Positions 1 to 8,195 of a stretch of 64,000 nucleotides of DNA are shown here, piece after piece. This stretch comes from Gaetbulibacter_B jejuensis (GTDB taxonomy: Bacteria > Bacteroidota > Bacteroidia > Flavobacteriales > Flavobacteriaceae), in NCBI RefSeq assembly GCF_039524015.1, contig NZ_BAAAGF010000003.1, positions 310,001 to 374,000 of the forward strand. The letters run 5' to 3'. Positions within the stretch are counted from its first letter, which is position 1; each line of letters opens with the position of its first letter. A model generated the notes under the pieces. The model had not been told where the DNA came from and made no database searches. It saw only the letters and a program-made list of their open reading frames with translations. The position numbers and the translations under genes were made by a program.

Positions 1-1188
1 AGAATCTTTGGTACGAATTTCCTGTAACGCTTCAGCATAACTGCTGTAAACACCTTGCATTACTTTTTCATGCACAGGAATATTATCCATCATTTCTTGA
101 CGTGCTTTAGCACTTGCTGTATGCATTGATGCAAGAGTTTCTCCAATATGTTCATCAGTTTTTACACCTAAATGCTCTAAAATAGCTGCAAATTCTTGGT
201 CAGTTCGCGCTTTTAAAGCCACTACGTAACCGTCGTAATATTTTAAACGCTCTTCAGTATCACTCTTTAATTTTGCACGATGTGTTTGTAAATTACTACG
301 TAAAGAGGTTAATACCTTGATGGTTAAGTTATGCTTATGCACAAAACTGTCTTTACTTGCAGCAAGCGTTGTATAGGCATTTTTAAGTCCTTCAAGCTCT
401 TCTACTTTTTGCTCTAAAGTGGTTACTTTACCAACAGCTTCAGCATATTCAGCAGATTGCTTATCTACAATTTCTTCTAACTCTTGACGTGCTTGTTTTA
501 GTAAAGCATAGTTTTCTTCAAGCTTTGCTTCTACTTCTTTCTTCTTCTCTAAAGCTTTTGTATGGTTTTTTGTAGCTTCAACAATCGCGTCTTGAAGTTT
601 GTCTTCAACTTCTTTAATTTCTACTTCACGATCTTTTAAACGCTTTACAGCTGCCTGACTTTTAAACGATAACTCATTTAATAAAGTTTGTACATCTGCC
701 GATTCTATACGTTGCTGAAACATTGCTTTGGCTTTGTTATCAGCTTCGTCACGAGATTTTTGGGCAGCAGCAAGCTCGTCTTGTGCTTTTTTGATTTTGC
801 TTTTTCTTCCCCAAAGGTTATTCCACCAAGTATCTGGTTTAGCTTCGGCATCTTCTAGTTCAACTCTTGCGCGTTCTAGACGTTTTATGGCATTGTCAAT
901 GATTTTTTGCTCATCAGCATTTAAGCTAGAGAAATCTTCAAAAATAATCCCAACTTCGTCTTGATAATCAGTTAAATCTTTAATGGCATCTAGTAAAGAC
1001 GTTCTATCTTTTTCTGCCATATGCACTACATCGTCCAATGTTGCATTAAGTATTTTTTGACGCACTTCAGGATCATCTTCCTGTGCCAATTTAGATTTCA
1101 TAGTGTCAATGGCTTTTCCCCAATTAACATCTACTTTTTCCTGTTTTTCATTGGAATTGGTTTCTAATAAATCAAAATCATCAGACAT
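1..1188 (-). CDS. Conserved coiled-coil protein, C-terminus cut by window edge
   Basis: The reading frame is open from the ATG at 1188 to the window edge, giving 396 codons without a stop. I do not recognise a catalytic family. The N-terminus is acidic (MSDDFDLLE). Most of the rest is charged Lys/Glu/Ala-rich heptad-like sequence from about residue 110 to 270, so a long coiled coil is likely. A short tryptophan-containing break (WWNNLWGRKSK) lies near residue 120. There is no signal peptide or membrane segment, so it should be cytoplasmic. Similar proteins in flavobacteria carry vague labels such as cell surface or microtubule-binding protein, which this sequence does not support. The frame is certain; the function is unknown. 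Confidence 0.85.
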   Translation of the reverse strand, partial: MSDDFDLLETNSNEKQEKVDVNWGKAIDTMKSKLAQEDDPEVRQKILNATLDDVVHMAEKDRTSLLDAIKDLTDYQDEVGIIFEDFSSLNADEQKIIDNAIKRLERARVELEDAEAKPDTWWNNLWGRKSKIKKAQDELAAAQKSRDEADNKAKAMFQQRIESADVQTLLNELSFKSQAAVKRLKDREVEIKEVEDKLQDAIVEATKNHTKALEKKKEVEAKLEENYALLKQARQELEEIVDKQSAEYAEAVGKVTTLEQKVEELEGLKNAYTTLAASKDSFVHKHNLTIKVLTSLRSNLQTHRAKLKSDTEERLKYYDGYVVALKARTDQEFAAILEHLGVKTDEHIGETLASMHTASAKARQEMMDNIPVHEKVMQGVYSSYAEALQEIRTKDS

Positions 1189-1357
1189 ATTGTGTAGTGT
1201 TTTTATAGTTGAACAATTTTTGAATAAGCAATTTCGTTAAAAAATATCATTTTCAAAACTAATGCTCTTAAAATATCAGTAGTAAAAAAATTAAAAATGT
1301 TACAGGCTTTAAAAAATGTAACGCAATCATTATCTTTAGTACTCAAATACTTCTATT

Positions 1358-2167
1358 ATGAGAAATTCAATTTTTATTACCGCTATTTTAGCATTGTGTT
1401 TTATAAGCTGTAAAACAGATAAAAAAGAACCAGCAACCACTGAGACAATTATTGAAAACAATGTTGATGTTGAAACAACAACTTCTGATACTTCTTCTGA
1501 AATAAAAATTACTCCTATTGAACATGCTACTATGGTCTTGGAGTATAAAAATGTTGTGGTGTATGTTGATCCTGTTGGAGGAGCAGAACAATTTGATGGA
1601 CAAAAACCACCTAGTATTATTTTGGTTACCGACATTCATGGTGATCATTTTAATGAAGAAACCTTGTCAGGAATATTAGGAAGTGCTATTAAGATTATAG
1701 CTCCTGGTGCAGTAGCTGAATTGCTACCAAAACCTTTACGAGATCGCACATTGGTTCTTAATAATTCGCAAAATAGAGACTACACTTTTGATGGTGTTGA
1801 AATTAATATTGAAGCTGTACCAATGTACAACTTAAGAGAAGAGGCTTTAAAATTCCATGAAAAAGGACGTGGTAATGGTTACATTTTAACCATGGGAGGA
1901 AAACGAATTTATATTTCAGGTGATACTGAAGACATTCCTGAAATGCGCAACTTAAAAGATATAGATATGGCCTTTGTATGTATGAACTTACCATATACCA
2001 TGAATGTTGAAAGTGCTGCAAGTGCTGTTCTAGATTTTAAACCAAAGCAAGTATATCCATACCATTACAGAGGCCAAGGTGGACTTAGCGATGTGGAAAA
2101 ATTTAAAACCATTGTGAATGATAAAAATGATGCTATTGAAGTCGTTCAATTAGATTGGTACAAATAG
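1358..2167 (+). CDS. Metallo-beta-lactamase-fold hydrolase, lipoprotein
   Basis: This 269-residue protein begins with a lipoprotein signal (ALCFISCKTDKK, lipidated Cys about residue 18), so it is probably anchored in the cell envelope. A Thr/Glu-rich linker follows, then a metallo-beta-lactamase domain of the UlaG/UPF0173-like group. Visible metal-ligand motifs are DIHGDHFNE (an HxxDH core), SGDTED and a late YPYHYRGQ. The substrate cannot be told. It stands alone between a divergent gene and a small membrane protein. A second UlaG-like protein without a signal is encoded at 24210-24887, so the two probably act in different compartments. Confidence 0.85.
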   Translation: MRNSIFITAILALCFISCKTDKKEPATTETIIENNVDVETTTSDTSSEIKITPIEHATMVLEYKNVVVYVDPVGGAEQFDGQKPPSIILVTDIHGDHFNEETLSGILGSAIKIIAPGAVAELLPKPLRDRTLVLNNSQNRDYTFDGVEINIEAVPMYNLREEALKFHEKGRGNGYILTMGGKRIYISGDTEDIPEMRNLKDIDMAFVCMNLPYTMNVESAASAVLDFKPKQVYPYHYRGQGGLSDVEKFKTIVNDKNDAIEVVQLDWYK

Positions 2168-2230
2168 TGATTACTCCATTTTTTTATTAACAAATTTATA
2201 ATGAAATAGTTACGGTTTTAATTAAAATTG

Positions 2231-2238
2231 TATATTTG
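2231..2238 (+). promoter_or_regulatory. Putative -7 box (TATATTTG) of the 2269 gene
   Basis: TATATTTG matches the Bacteroidota -7 consensus TAnnTTTG and lies 30 bases before the ATG at 2269. The -33 region has no clear TTG, so only the -7 half is supported. Confidence 0.5.
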
Positions 2239-2268
2239 GCTTGATTAACCCCAACTATCAACCTAATT

Positions 2269-2490
2269 ATGAATGCTTTATATTCAATTCCAAAGTTACT
2301 TGTAAGCACTACTCAGCTTACGGTTGTACTCATTATTACAGCAGCAGTATTTATGTTTTTTATTGTGGTTGCAGTAATAAAAATGAGAAAGTTAAAGGCT
2401 GAAAATAAGAAGCTTATTGAAATGGAATCTTTAAAAAATGACGTTGAGGAGAGCTATAAAGATTTTACAAATGGCCATTTGTATGAATAA
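2269..2490 (+). CDS. Small single-span membrane protein
   Basis: This 73-residue protein has one strongly hydrophobic helix (about residues 17-37, VVLIITAAVFMFFIVVAVIK). A basic stretch (KMRKLKAENKK) and an acidic, probably cytoplasmic tail follow. It has its own -7 box upstream and a strong terminator right after, so it is a monocistronic unit. I do not recognise the family; the layout resembles small regulatory or scaffold membrane peptides. The start ATG is the only one that includes the whole hydrophobic helix. Confidence 0.7.
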   Translation: MNALYSIPKLLVSTTQLTVVLIITAAVFMFFIVVAVIKMRKLKAENKKLIEMESLKNDVEESYKDFTNGHLYE

Positions 2491-2508
2491 ATTAAAATCA
2501 CTTAAATA

Positions 2509-2537
2509 AAAAAGCCTGCATTTTGCAGGCTTTTTTT
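2509..2537. terminator. Bidirectional hairpin terminator
   Basis: AAAGCCTGCA, a short loop and TGCAGGCTTT form a perfect 10-bp stem flanked by A and T runs. It lies between two convergent genes (2269-2490 and ettA) and can end both transcripts. Confidence 0.9.
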
Positions 2538-2539
2538 AT

Positions 2540-4231
2540 CTATCTAACTAATTTTTTATACTTAATTCGTTTCGGCATTAAGTCGCCACCCAAACGCTTT
2601 TTCTTGTTCTCTTCGTAATCACTAAAACTACCTTCAAAGAAATAGACTTGGCTATCGCCTTCAAAAGCTAATATGTGCGTACATATACGATCTAAAAACC
2701 AACGGTCGTGAGAAATAATCACAGCACAACCAGCAAAGTTTTCTAAACCTTCTTCTAGCGCACGTAACGTGTTTACATCAAGGTCGTTTGTAGGCTCATC
2801 TAAAAGTAGTACGTTTCCTTCTTCTTTTAGTGTCATTGCTAAATGTAAGCGGTTACGCTCTCCTCCTGATAGTAATTTTACTTTTTTGTTTTGTTCGCTT
2901 CCAGAGAAGTTAAAACGACTTAAATACGCACGAGAATTGACTTGCTTTCCTCCCATCATTACCAATTCTTGCTCATCACTAAAGTTTTGCCAAATGGTTT
3001 TTTCTGGATCTATATTAGAATGACTTTGGTCTACATAAGCAATTTTTGAAGTATCACCTACTACAAATTCTCCTTTATCTGGTGTTTCTTCACCCATTAT
3101 CATTCTGAAAATCGTGGTTTTACCTGCACCATTAGGTCCTATAACACCAACAATTCCTGCTTGAGGTAGATTGAAGTTTAAATCTTCGTACAATAACTTA
3201 TCGCCATAACCTTTACTCACACCTTTTGCTTCTATAACATTGGTTCCTAAACGTGGACCATTTGGTATGTAAATTTCAAGCTTTTCGTCAAGTTGTTTTT
3301 GATCTTGACTCATTAATTTATCGTAGTTCTTTAAACGCGCTTTTTGCTTGGTTTGACGTCCTTTTGCACCTTGACGTACCCATTCTAACTCGCGTTCTAA
3401 TGTTTTTTGACGTTTTGAAGCTGCTTTTCCTTCTTGAGCCATACGTTTAGACTTTTGGTCTAACCATGAAGAATAATTCCCTTTCCAAGGAATACCTTCT
3501 CCTCTATCCAGCTCTAAAATCCAACCTGCAACGTTATCCAAGAAATATCTATCGTGCGTTACAGCGATAACTGTTCCCTTGTATTGTGCTAAATGATGCT
3601 CCAACCAATGTACCGATTCTGCATCCAAGTGGTTGGTAGGCTCATCAAGAAGTAATACGTCTGGTTCTTGTAGCAATAAACGACATAAAGCTACACGACG
3701 ACGCTCACCACCAGAAAGTACACCTATTTTTTTATCGCCATCTGGAGTACGTAATGCATCCATGGCAATTTCTAATTTGGTGTCCAATTCCCAAGCATTA
3801 GAAGCATCTATTTGATCTTGTAATTCGGCTTGACGGTTCATAAGCTTTTCCATTTTTTCAGGATTGCTATACACTTCTTCCAAACCAAACATATCGTTTA
3901 TTTTGTTGTATTCATCTAGAATAGCTACAGTTTCGGCAGCGCCTTCTCGCACTACTTCCATCACTGTTTTTTCATCATCTAGTTGTGGTTCTTGCTCTAG
4001 ATAACCAACAGAATATCCTGGTGAAAAAACCACATCGCCTTGATAGTTTTTATCTACACCTGCAATAATCTTTAATAATGTAGATTTACCCGAACCGTTA
4101 AGACCTAAAATACCAATTTTAGCTCCGTAAAAGAAGCTTAAATAAATATTTTTAAGTACTGGCGTATTAGCCGATTGAAATGTCTTGGTAACACCAGACA
4201 TTGAAAAAATTACTTTTTTATCGTCGCTCAT
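2540..4231 (-). CDS. ettA: Energy-dependent translational throttle protein EttA (ABC-F)
   Basis: This 563-residue soluble ABC-F protein has two ATPase domains and no membrane segments. Domain 1 shows Walker A GLNGSGKST (about residue 43), signature LSGGERRR and Walker B LLLDEPTNHLD. Domain 2 shows GPNGAGKTT, LSGGERNR and LLLDEPTNDLD. Between them is the basic linker typical of EttA (ELEWVRQGAKGRQTKQKAR). Family knowledge: EttA binds the ribosomal E site and gates entry into elongation according to the ATP/ADP ratio. Length and the arm insertion in domain 1 match EttA rather than Uup. It is followed by a hairpin terminator and preceded by a small membrane-protein gene two bases away. Confidence 0.95.
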   Translation of the reverse strand: MSDDKKVIFSMSGVTKTFQSANTPVLKNIYLSFFYGAKIGILGLNGSGKSTLLKIIAGVDKNYQGDVVFSPGYSVGYLEQEPQLDDEKTVMEVVREGAAETVAILDEYNKINDMFGLEEVYSNPEKMEKLMNRQAELQDQIDASNAWELDTKLEIAMDALRTPDGDKKIGVLSGGERRRVALCRLLLQEPDVLLLDEPTNHLDAESVHWLEHHLAQYKGTVIAVTHDRYFLDNVAGWILELDRGEGIPWKGNYSSWLDQKSKRMAQEGKAASKRQKTLERELEWVRQGAKGRQTKQKARLKNYDKLMSQDQKQLDEKLEIYIPNGPRLGTNVIEAKGVSKGYGDKLLYEDLNFNLPQAGIVGVIGPNGAGKTTIFRMIMGEETPDKGEFVVGDTSKIAYVDQSHSNIDPEKTIWQNFSDEQELVMMGGKQVNSRAYLSRFNFSGSEQNKKVKLLSGGERNRLHLAMTLKEEGNVLLLDEPTNDLDVNTLRALEEGLENFAGCAVIISHDRWFLDRICTHILAFEGDSQVYFFEGSFSDYEENKKKRLGGDLMPKRIKYKKLVR

Positions 4232-4233
4232 AA

Positions 4234-4416
4234 TTATACTCTTCCTTTTAATGCATTAAACACCCAAGCAATACAGAAAAAGCCAAAACCAACAGCAGCA
4301 AATCCCCAACCTGCAACATCGTCATAGCGAAAAGCTCCTAGTCCTATTAAACCTAATCCTACAAAAATCATAATCCATGTGGCCCAAGCCAACACTGTAT
4401 TTTTATTCATTGCCAT
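4234..4416 (-). CDS. Small two-helix membrane protein, CAL67264-like family
   Basis: This 60-residue protein has two hydrophobic helices (about residues 9-27 and 36-54) joined by a short acidic loop (RYDDVAG). It ends two bases before the ettA start, so the two are cotranscribed. I recall the same small protein next to ettA in other flavobacteria under the family name CAL67264. No biochemical role is known to me. The constant pairing hints at a link to translation or energy status, but that is inference only. Confidence 0.8.
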   Translation of the reverse strand: MAMNKNTVLAWATWIMIFVGLGLIGLGAFRYDDVAGWGFAAVGFGFFCIAWVFNALKGRV

Positions 4417-4644
4417 TTCTTAATCTTTATTTTTAGTTAGCAAATACAAATATCGTGTTTTAACTCACAAAATTCAACCAAAGTAAGGTGCTTTTAATTT
4501 TTCTTTAAGAAAATATCTTTTTCAAGCTGTAAATTTAGCCTCACAAATACGCTGTATATATCACAATAAATTTTGAAATTCTTAATTCTAACAACTCTTT
4601 TTTCTTAATTTCTTAATTAACTTTTTCTTATCATTTTTTATGCG

Positions 4645-4673
4645 TTGATTACTTAATAATAGAACTAATTTTG
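4645..4673 (+). promoter_or_regulatory. Promoter of the MFS exporter gene
   Basis: TTG (4645-4647), 18 bases, then TAATTTTG (4666-4673) fits the Bacteroidota TTG / TAnnTTTG pattern, 37 bases before the ATG at 4711. The rest of the roughly 290-base gap (4417-4710) is AT-rich with no ORF or RNA that I can support. Confidence 0.6.
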
Positions 4674-4710
4674 TTGTTTATTTCTTTTTGAAAAATCTAC
4701 GTATAAAAAT

Positions 4711-5889
4711 ATGAATAAAGCCTTACTATCATTAGCCATTGGAGGATTTGGAATAGGACTCACAGAATTTGTTATTATGGGTATTTTACCTGATGTTGCA
4801 AATGCTTTTAGTATTAGCATTCCTGATGCTGGACATTTTATTTCAGCCTACGCTTTAGGTGTTGTAATTGGCGCTCCTATTCTTACAGGTTTAGGAAGTA
4901 AATGGCCTGCAAATAAAGTGCTATTAATACTTATGCTTTGGTTTACAGTTTTTAATACACTTTCTGCTTTTGCTACTGGCTACAATTCATTTATGATTTT
5001 ACGCTTTTTATCTGGCTTACCACATGGTGCTTTCTTTGGTATTGGTGCTGTAGTTGCAGGGAAACTATCTAAAGAAGGTAAAGAAGCACAAGGAATTGCT
5101 ATTATGTTTAGCGGATTAACTGTTGCAAACCTTTTGGGCGTGCCTTTAGGAACCTATTTAGGTAAAAACTTTAGTTGGAGTATTTCATTTTTAATGGTTG
5201 GATTTGTTGGTGTTCTAGCTGTTCTTGGCGTAAAGTTTTGGATGCCAAAAATAAGACAATCAAACAACACAAATTTTTTAAGTGAATTTAAGGTTTTTAA
5301 ACGTTTGGAGTTATGGCTGATAATACTACTAACAACCATTGGTACAGGTGGATTTTTTGCTTGGTATAGTTATATAGCTCCATTGATTACTGATGTTGCT
5401 GGACATCCTGAAAGTGTTGTGTCTTATGCCATGATTTTAGCTGGATTAGGAATGGTAATTGGTAATTTTTTAGGCGCAAAACTTACTGAAAAGTTCTCTC
5501 CATTAAACACCGTAACAATTGTGCTTTGCATGATGGTTTTATGCCTTTCTCTAAATACATTTTTAGCATCAGATAAAGTACTTGTATTAGTGATGACTTT
5601 TATAATAGGTATTGTTTCTTTTTCTATATCAACACCTATACAAATGCTTATTATAAAATCGGCTAAAGGCTCTGAAACATTAGGTTCTTCGTTAAATCAA
5701 AGTGCTTTTAATGTTGGTAATGCATCAGGAGCTTATTTTGCAGGACTTCCTATTGCTATGGGTTATGGATATACAGCTGCTGATTGGGTTGGTGCTGCTA
5801 TGGCTGGTTGTGGTATTTTTATTGCTTTAGTAATATTTACTTTAAAAAATAGAAAAGCAAAAAAAGTAAAAAAGCACTCATTTTCATAA
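4711..5889 (+). CDS. MFS transporter, DHA1 / AraJ-like sugar or drug exporter
   Basis: This 392-residue protein has about 12 hydrophobic segments and the major facilitator pattern. The N-terminus MNKALLSLAIGGFGIGLTEF followed by MGILPDVANAF is typical of the DHA1 exporters related to AraJ and YdhP. A basic central loop (about residues 185-205) separates the two halves, and the C-terminus is very basic (KNRKAKKVKKHSFS). Family members export sugars, purine analogues or drugs; the substrate here is open. It has its own promoter and a terminator that overlaps its stop codon. Confidence 0.9.
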   Translation: MNKALLSLAIGGFGIGLTEFVIMGILPDVANAFSISIPDAGHFISAYALGVVIGAPILTGLGSKWPANKVLLILMLWFTVFNTLSAFATGYNSFMILRFLSGLPHGAFFGIGAVVAGKLSKEGKEAQGIAIMFSGLTVANLLGVPLGTYLGKNFSWSISFLMVGFVGVLAVLGVKFWMPKIRQSNNTNFLSEFKVFKRLELWLIILLTTIGTGGFFAWYSYIAPLITDVAGHPESVVSYAMILAGLGMVIGNFLGAKLTEKFSPLNTVTIVLCMMVLCLSLNTFLASDKVLVLVMTFIIGIVSFSISTPIQMLIIKSAKGSETLGSSLNQSAFNVGNASGAYFAGLPIAMGYGYTAADWVGAAMAGCGIFIALVIFTLKNRKAKKVKKHSFS

Positions 5890-5899
5890 GTGCTTTTTA
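5869..5899 (+). terminator. Terminator overlapping the MFS stop codon
   Basis: AAAAGCACT and AGTGCTTTT form a 9-bp stem with a T run. The stop codon TAA (5887-5889) is in the loop/stem junction. It may also serve the convergent pirin operon. Confidence 0.8.
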
Positions 5900-5919
5900 T
5901 ATGATAATTGTTACCTGTT

Positions 5920-6645
5920 TTACAAAGTCATCATAGGAACTTCAATAAACAACAATTCAGAATCTTGTTTTGTTTCTATTGAAAAGCTTTCAGTTTCTGA
6001 AACACCTATAGCGTCTCTTGTTTCAAGGTTTTGATCACCTATTATAATGTCTCCATAAATAGTCATTACGTAAACACCATGGTTACTACTTTTTAGGTTA
6101 TAGGTAAACGTTTCACCTTGACTTAAATCAATGCGAGATAGTTTAGCATCTTGATGAATTTTTAAACTTCCTTCATGATTATCATCAATAGATGTTACCA
6201 AAGTTTGTAGTTTATTTTTCCTATCGGAATCACTAAATGTTTTTTGGTCATAACGTGGTGAAACACCTTGTTTGTTAGGTATTACCCATATTTGAAACAA
6301 ACTTAAATGCGAATCTTCAGAACCATTAATTTCAGAATGTTGCACTCCAGTTCCGGCACTCATTACTTGCACTTCTCCTGGTAATACAGATTGCCATTCG
6401 TTATGCATAGAATCGCGATGTTTAAGCTCTCCACTTAAAGGAATGGTGATAATTTCCATATTATCGTGCGGATGTGTTCCAAAACCCATTTTTGGTGCAA
6501 TAACATCATCATTTAATACGCGTAACGCTCCAAAATGAATGCGCTCTGGATTAAACCAACCTGCAAAGCTAAACGAATGATTGGCTTGTAACCATCCGTG
6601 ATTTGCAAATCCTCTTGTTCCTGCTTTGTGAACTACTGTTTTCAT
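5920..6645 (-). CDS. Pirin family protein (YhhW-like, possible quercetinase)
   Basis: This 241-residue bicupin protein carries the pirin metal site: GTHPHDNMEIITIPLSGEL supplies two His, with further ligands in LKHRDSMHNE and GVQHSEINGSE. Family members of this length (E. coli YhhW) show quercetin 2,3-dioxygenase activity in vitro. It is the last gene of a MarR-controlled operon with an FMN reductase and a small GNAT, a setting consistent with handling reactive or aromatic electrophiles. A second, longer pirin is encoded at 42971-43858. Confidence 0.9.
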   Translation of the reverse strand: MKTVVHKAGTRGFANHGWLQANHSFSFAGWFNPERIHFGALRVLNDDVIAPKMGFGTHPHDNMEIITIPLSGELKHRDSMHNEWQSVLPGEVQVMSAGTGVQHSEINGSEDSHLSLFQIWVIPNKQGVSPRYDQKTFSDSDRKNKLQTLVTSIDDNHEGSLKIHQDAKLSRIDLSQGETFTYNLKSSNHGVYVMTIYGDIIIGDQNLETRDAIGVSETESFSIETKQDSELLFIEVPMMTL

Positions 6646-6672
6646 TTTATTATCCTTTCTGGGTTTCCCCTT

Positions 6673-7110
6673 TTATCTTAATTTATCTAATAAATCACTT
6701 AATTGTGATGCTTCTTTTTCTGTGATATTTTTTAACCAATCGTCATTAAAATTGTCTGATATATCTTCTAAAAGTTTTAATCCTTCACTGGTGATGGCAA
6801 CTTGTACCACACGTCTATCTGTTTCAGATGGGATACGCTCAATGAGTTGTTTTGCACAAAGCTTGTCTGCCAATCGTGTGGCATTTGGCGCTCTGTCTAT
6901 CATTCTTGATTTTACATCTTGCATTGTCAATGGTTTATCTGCACCACGTAAAATGCGTAAAATATTGTATTGTTGTGGTGATAACCCAAACTTTGCAAAA
7001 AATGTATTTTGTTTTCCAGTAATCCAATTGGCTGTGTACAAAATATTAATCAACGCTTTTGTACGGTTGTCCTTAAACGAAGAATTAACGTCTTTTGAAA
7101 TATCTCCCAT
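6673..7110 (-). CDS. MarR family transcriptional regulator
   Basis: This 145-residue protein has a winged helix with the MarR pattern: NILRILRGADKPLTMQDV, a recognition-helix region with PNATRLADKLCAKQLIER, and the wing ETDRRVVQVAIT. It sits inside the operon it probably controls, five bases after the GNAT gene. Family knowledge: MarR proteins bind pseudo-palindromes as dimers and release DNA on binding phenolics or on thiol oxidation. One Cys (in ADKLCAKQL) lies in the DNA-binding domain. Candidate operators are two TTTCC..GGAAA-like sites at 7951-8001. Confidence 0.93.
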   Translation of the reverse strand: MGDISKDVNSSFKDNRTKALINILYTANWITGKQNTFFAKFGLSPQQYNILRILRGADKPLTMQDVKSRMIDRAPNATRLADKLCAKQLIERIPSETDRRVVQVAITSEGLKLLEDISDNFNDDWLKNITEKEASQLSDLLDKLR

Positions 7111-7115
7111 AGTTT

Positions 7116-7400
7116 TTAGGCTTTTATATCATTATAATCATCCGCTTTCTTTTTAAAAACTGCTGCTGCAAACGGACAAAGTGGTAAAATTTTTAACGCT
7201 CTTTCTCTTGCAAATGCTACAGCTTCTTCTACTAGTTTGTAACCAACACCTTGACCTTTTAGACTTGCATCTACTTCGGTATGATCGATAATAATTTTTT
7301 GTTCTCCTGCATAAACGTAAGTCATTTCAGCTATTCGTTTCGCATCTTGCTCTATGTAAAAAGCACCTTTTTTAGTATCGTCTTCTTGCTGGATGTTCAT
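7116..7400 (-). CDS. Small GNAT N-acetyltransferase (YjdJ/Gtn1-like)
   Basis: This 94-residue protein is the minimal GNAT form. EVDASLKGQGVGYKLVEEAV is the acetyl-CoA pyrophosphate-binding loop (Q/RxxGxG/A), and it ends with KILPLCPFAAAVFKK, the conserved CPF/Y motif of the YjdJ-like group. The substrate is unknown. It lies two bases after the FMN reductase gene and before marR, so it is cotranscribed. A relative with the same CPY/F ending occurs at 43873-44190 beside the second pirin gene, so the pirin/small-GNAT pairing occurs twice in this window. Confidence 0.88.
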   Translation of the reverse strand: MNIQQEDDTKKGAFYIEQDAKRIAEMTYVYAGEQKIIIDHTEVDASLKGQGVGYKLVEEAVAFARERALKILPLCPFAAAVFKKKADDYNDIKA

Positions 7401-7402
7401 AA

Positions 7403-7936
7403 CTATATTGCGTTTTGAAATTTATCTACTTCAACTAATAATTGGTCGTTTAATTCCTTATTAGTAATCTTTCCTTCAGAAAAATTATTTCCGAATTGCG
7501 GTAAAGAAAACACGCCTACAATATCTGCTTCATGTCTTGGAAAACGGTCTTCAGCAATGGTCAATACCGATTGTCCGCCTCTTGCTCCTGGTGATGTTGC
7601 CATAAGCAACATAGGTTTTCCTAAAAATGTTTTGGCTTCTATACGAGATATCCAATCAAATAGGTTTTTAAAAACTGAAGCATAAGCGCCATTGTGTTCT
7701 GCTAATGAAATAACTATACCATCAGCTTCCTTTATTTTATTGAATAGCTTGTGAGCGTTTTCTGGTTGTCCGCCCATGCTTTTTTCTAAATCTGTACTAA
7801 ATAGCGGCACATCAAAATCATTTAAATCTAATACTTCTGCTTTAGCTCCTTCTACTAACCCTGAAGCGTATGTAGCCAATTGTTTGTTAATTGATGTTGT
7901 GCTGTTACTTCCTGCGAATGCTATAATATGTTTCAT
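7403..7936 (-). CDS. NAD(P)H-dependent FMN reductase
   Basis: This 177-residue flavodoxin-like protein shows the flavin phosphate-binding loop AGSNSTTSINKQLA at the N-terminus, SLAEHNGAYASVFKNLFDW in the middle, and ATSPGARGGQSVL near residue 115. These are hallmarks of the NADPH-dependent FMN reductase / azoreductase family. It should reduce flavin or quinone-like compounds in the cytoplasm. It is the first gene of the operon, starting about 25 bases after the -7 box described at 7962-7992. Confidence 0.92.
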   Translation of the reverse strand: MKHIIAFAGSNSTTSINKQLATYASGLVEGAKAEVLDLNDFDVPLFSTDLEKSMGGQPENAHKLFNKIKEADGIVISLAEHNGAYASVFKNLFDWISRIEAKTFLGKPMLLMATSPGARGGQSVLTIAEDRFPRHEADIVGVFSLPQFGNNFSEGKITNKELNDQLLVEVDKFQNAI

Positions 7937-7950
7937 GTGTGATTGTTTTT

Positions 7951-8016
7951 ATTTTCCATGGCAAATATATAACAAAATATTTTATTTTCCAAGGAAACTA
8001 TTTACATGGTAATATT
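7951..8016. promoter_or_regulatory. Candidate MarR operators (two good sites, one weaker)
   Basis: Site 1 (7951-7968, core TTTCCATGGCAAA) covers the -7 box. Site 2 (7984-8001, core TTTCCAAGGAAA) covers the -33 TTG and is 33 bases from site 1, about three helical turns. A third, weaker copy (core TTTACATGGTAA) lies at about 8002-8012. Assignment to the operon's own MarR is inference from position. Confidence 0.6.
7962..7992 (-). promoter_or_regulatory. Promoter of the FMN reductase-GNAT-marR-pirin operon
   Basis: Read on the minus strand: TTG (7992-7990), exactly 20 bases, then TATATTTG (7969-7962), matching the Bacteroidota promoter pattern. The ATG at 7936 lies about 25 bases downstream. 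Both elements are covered by pseudo-palindromes, as expected for a MarR-repressed promoter. Confidence 0.75.
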
Positions 8017-8088
8017 TTTAACATAGCTTTTACATTACAACGTTTTCGTAGCAAGGTTAAGTTTTGTATTTTTAGCCTGCATTAACAA

Positions 8089-8180
8089 CTTGCGTTAGGG
8101 GTTGCAGCGGCATCCTCCCTATTTTTAGGGAGATATAGCGAAAAACCCGACCACGCTATTGCGTGGGAACGCCCTAATTA
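8089..8180 (+). ncRNA. Candidate structured RNA, flavobacterial GCGTTAGGG...AACGCCC element
   Basis: The non-coding stretch is GC-richer than its surroundings and folds into a closed structure. GCGTT (8092-8096) can pair with AACGC (8168-8172), or TTAGGG (8095-8100) with CCCTAA (8172-8177). Inside are two hairpins, CTCCCTA-TTTT-TAGGGAG and CCACGC-TATT-GCGTGG. Conserved-looking single-stranded parts include AGCGGCATC and GATATAGCGAAAAACCCGACC is the segment between the hairpins (8132-8152). I recall this arrangement in many flavobacterial genomes; it may be the Rfam Flavo-1 motif, which I cannot confirm here. It ends 15 bases before the carboxylase start, so it could be a leader element or an independent RNA. 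Confidence 0.6.
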
Positions 8181-8195
8181 ACTATATAACATCTG

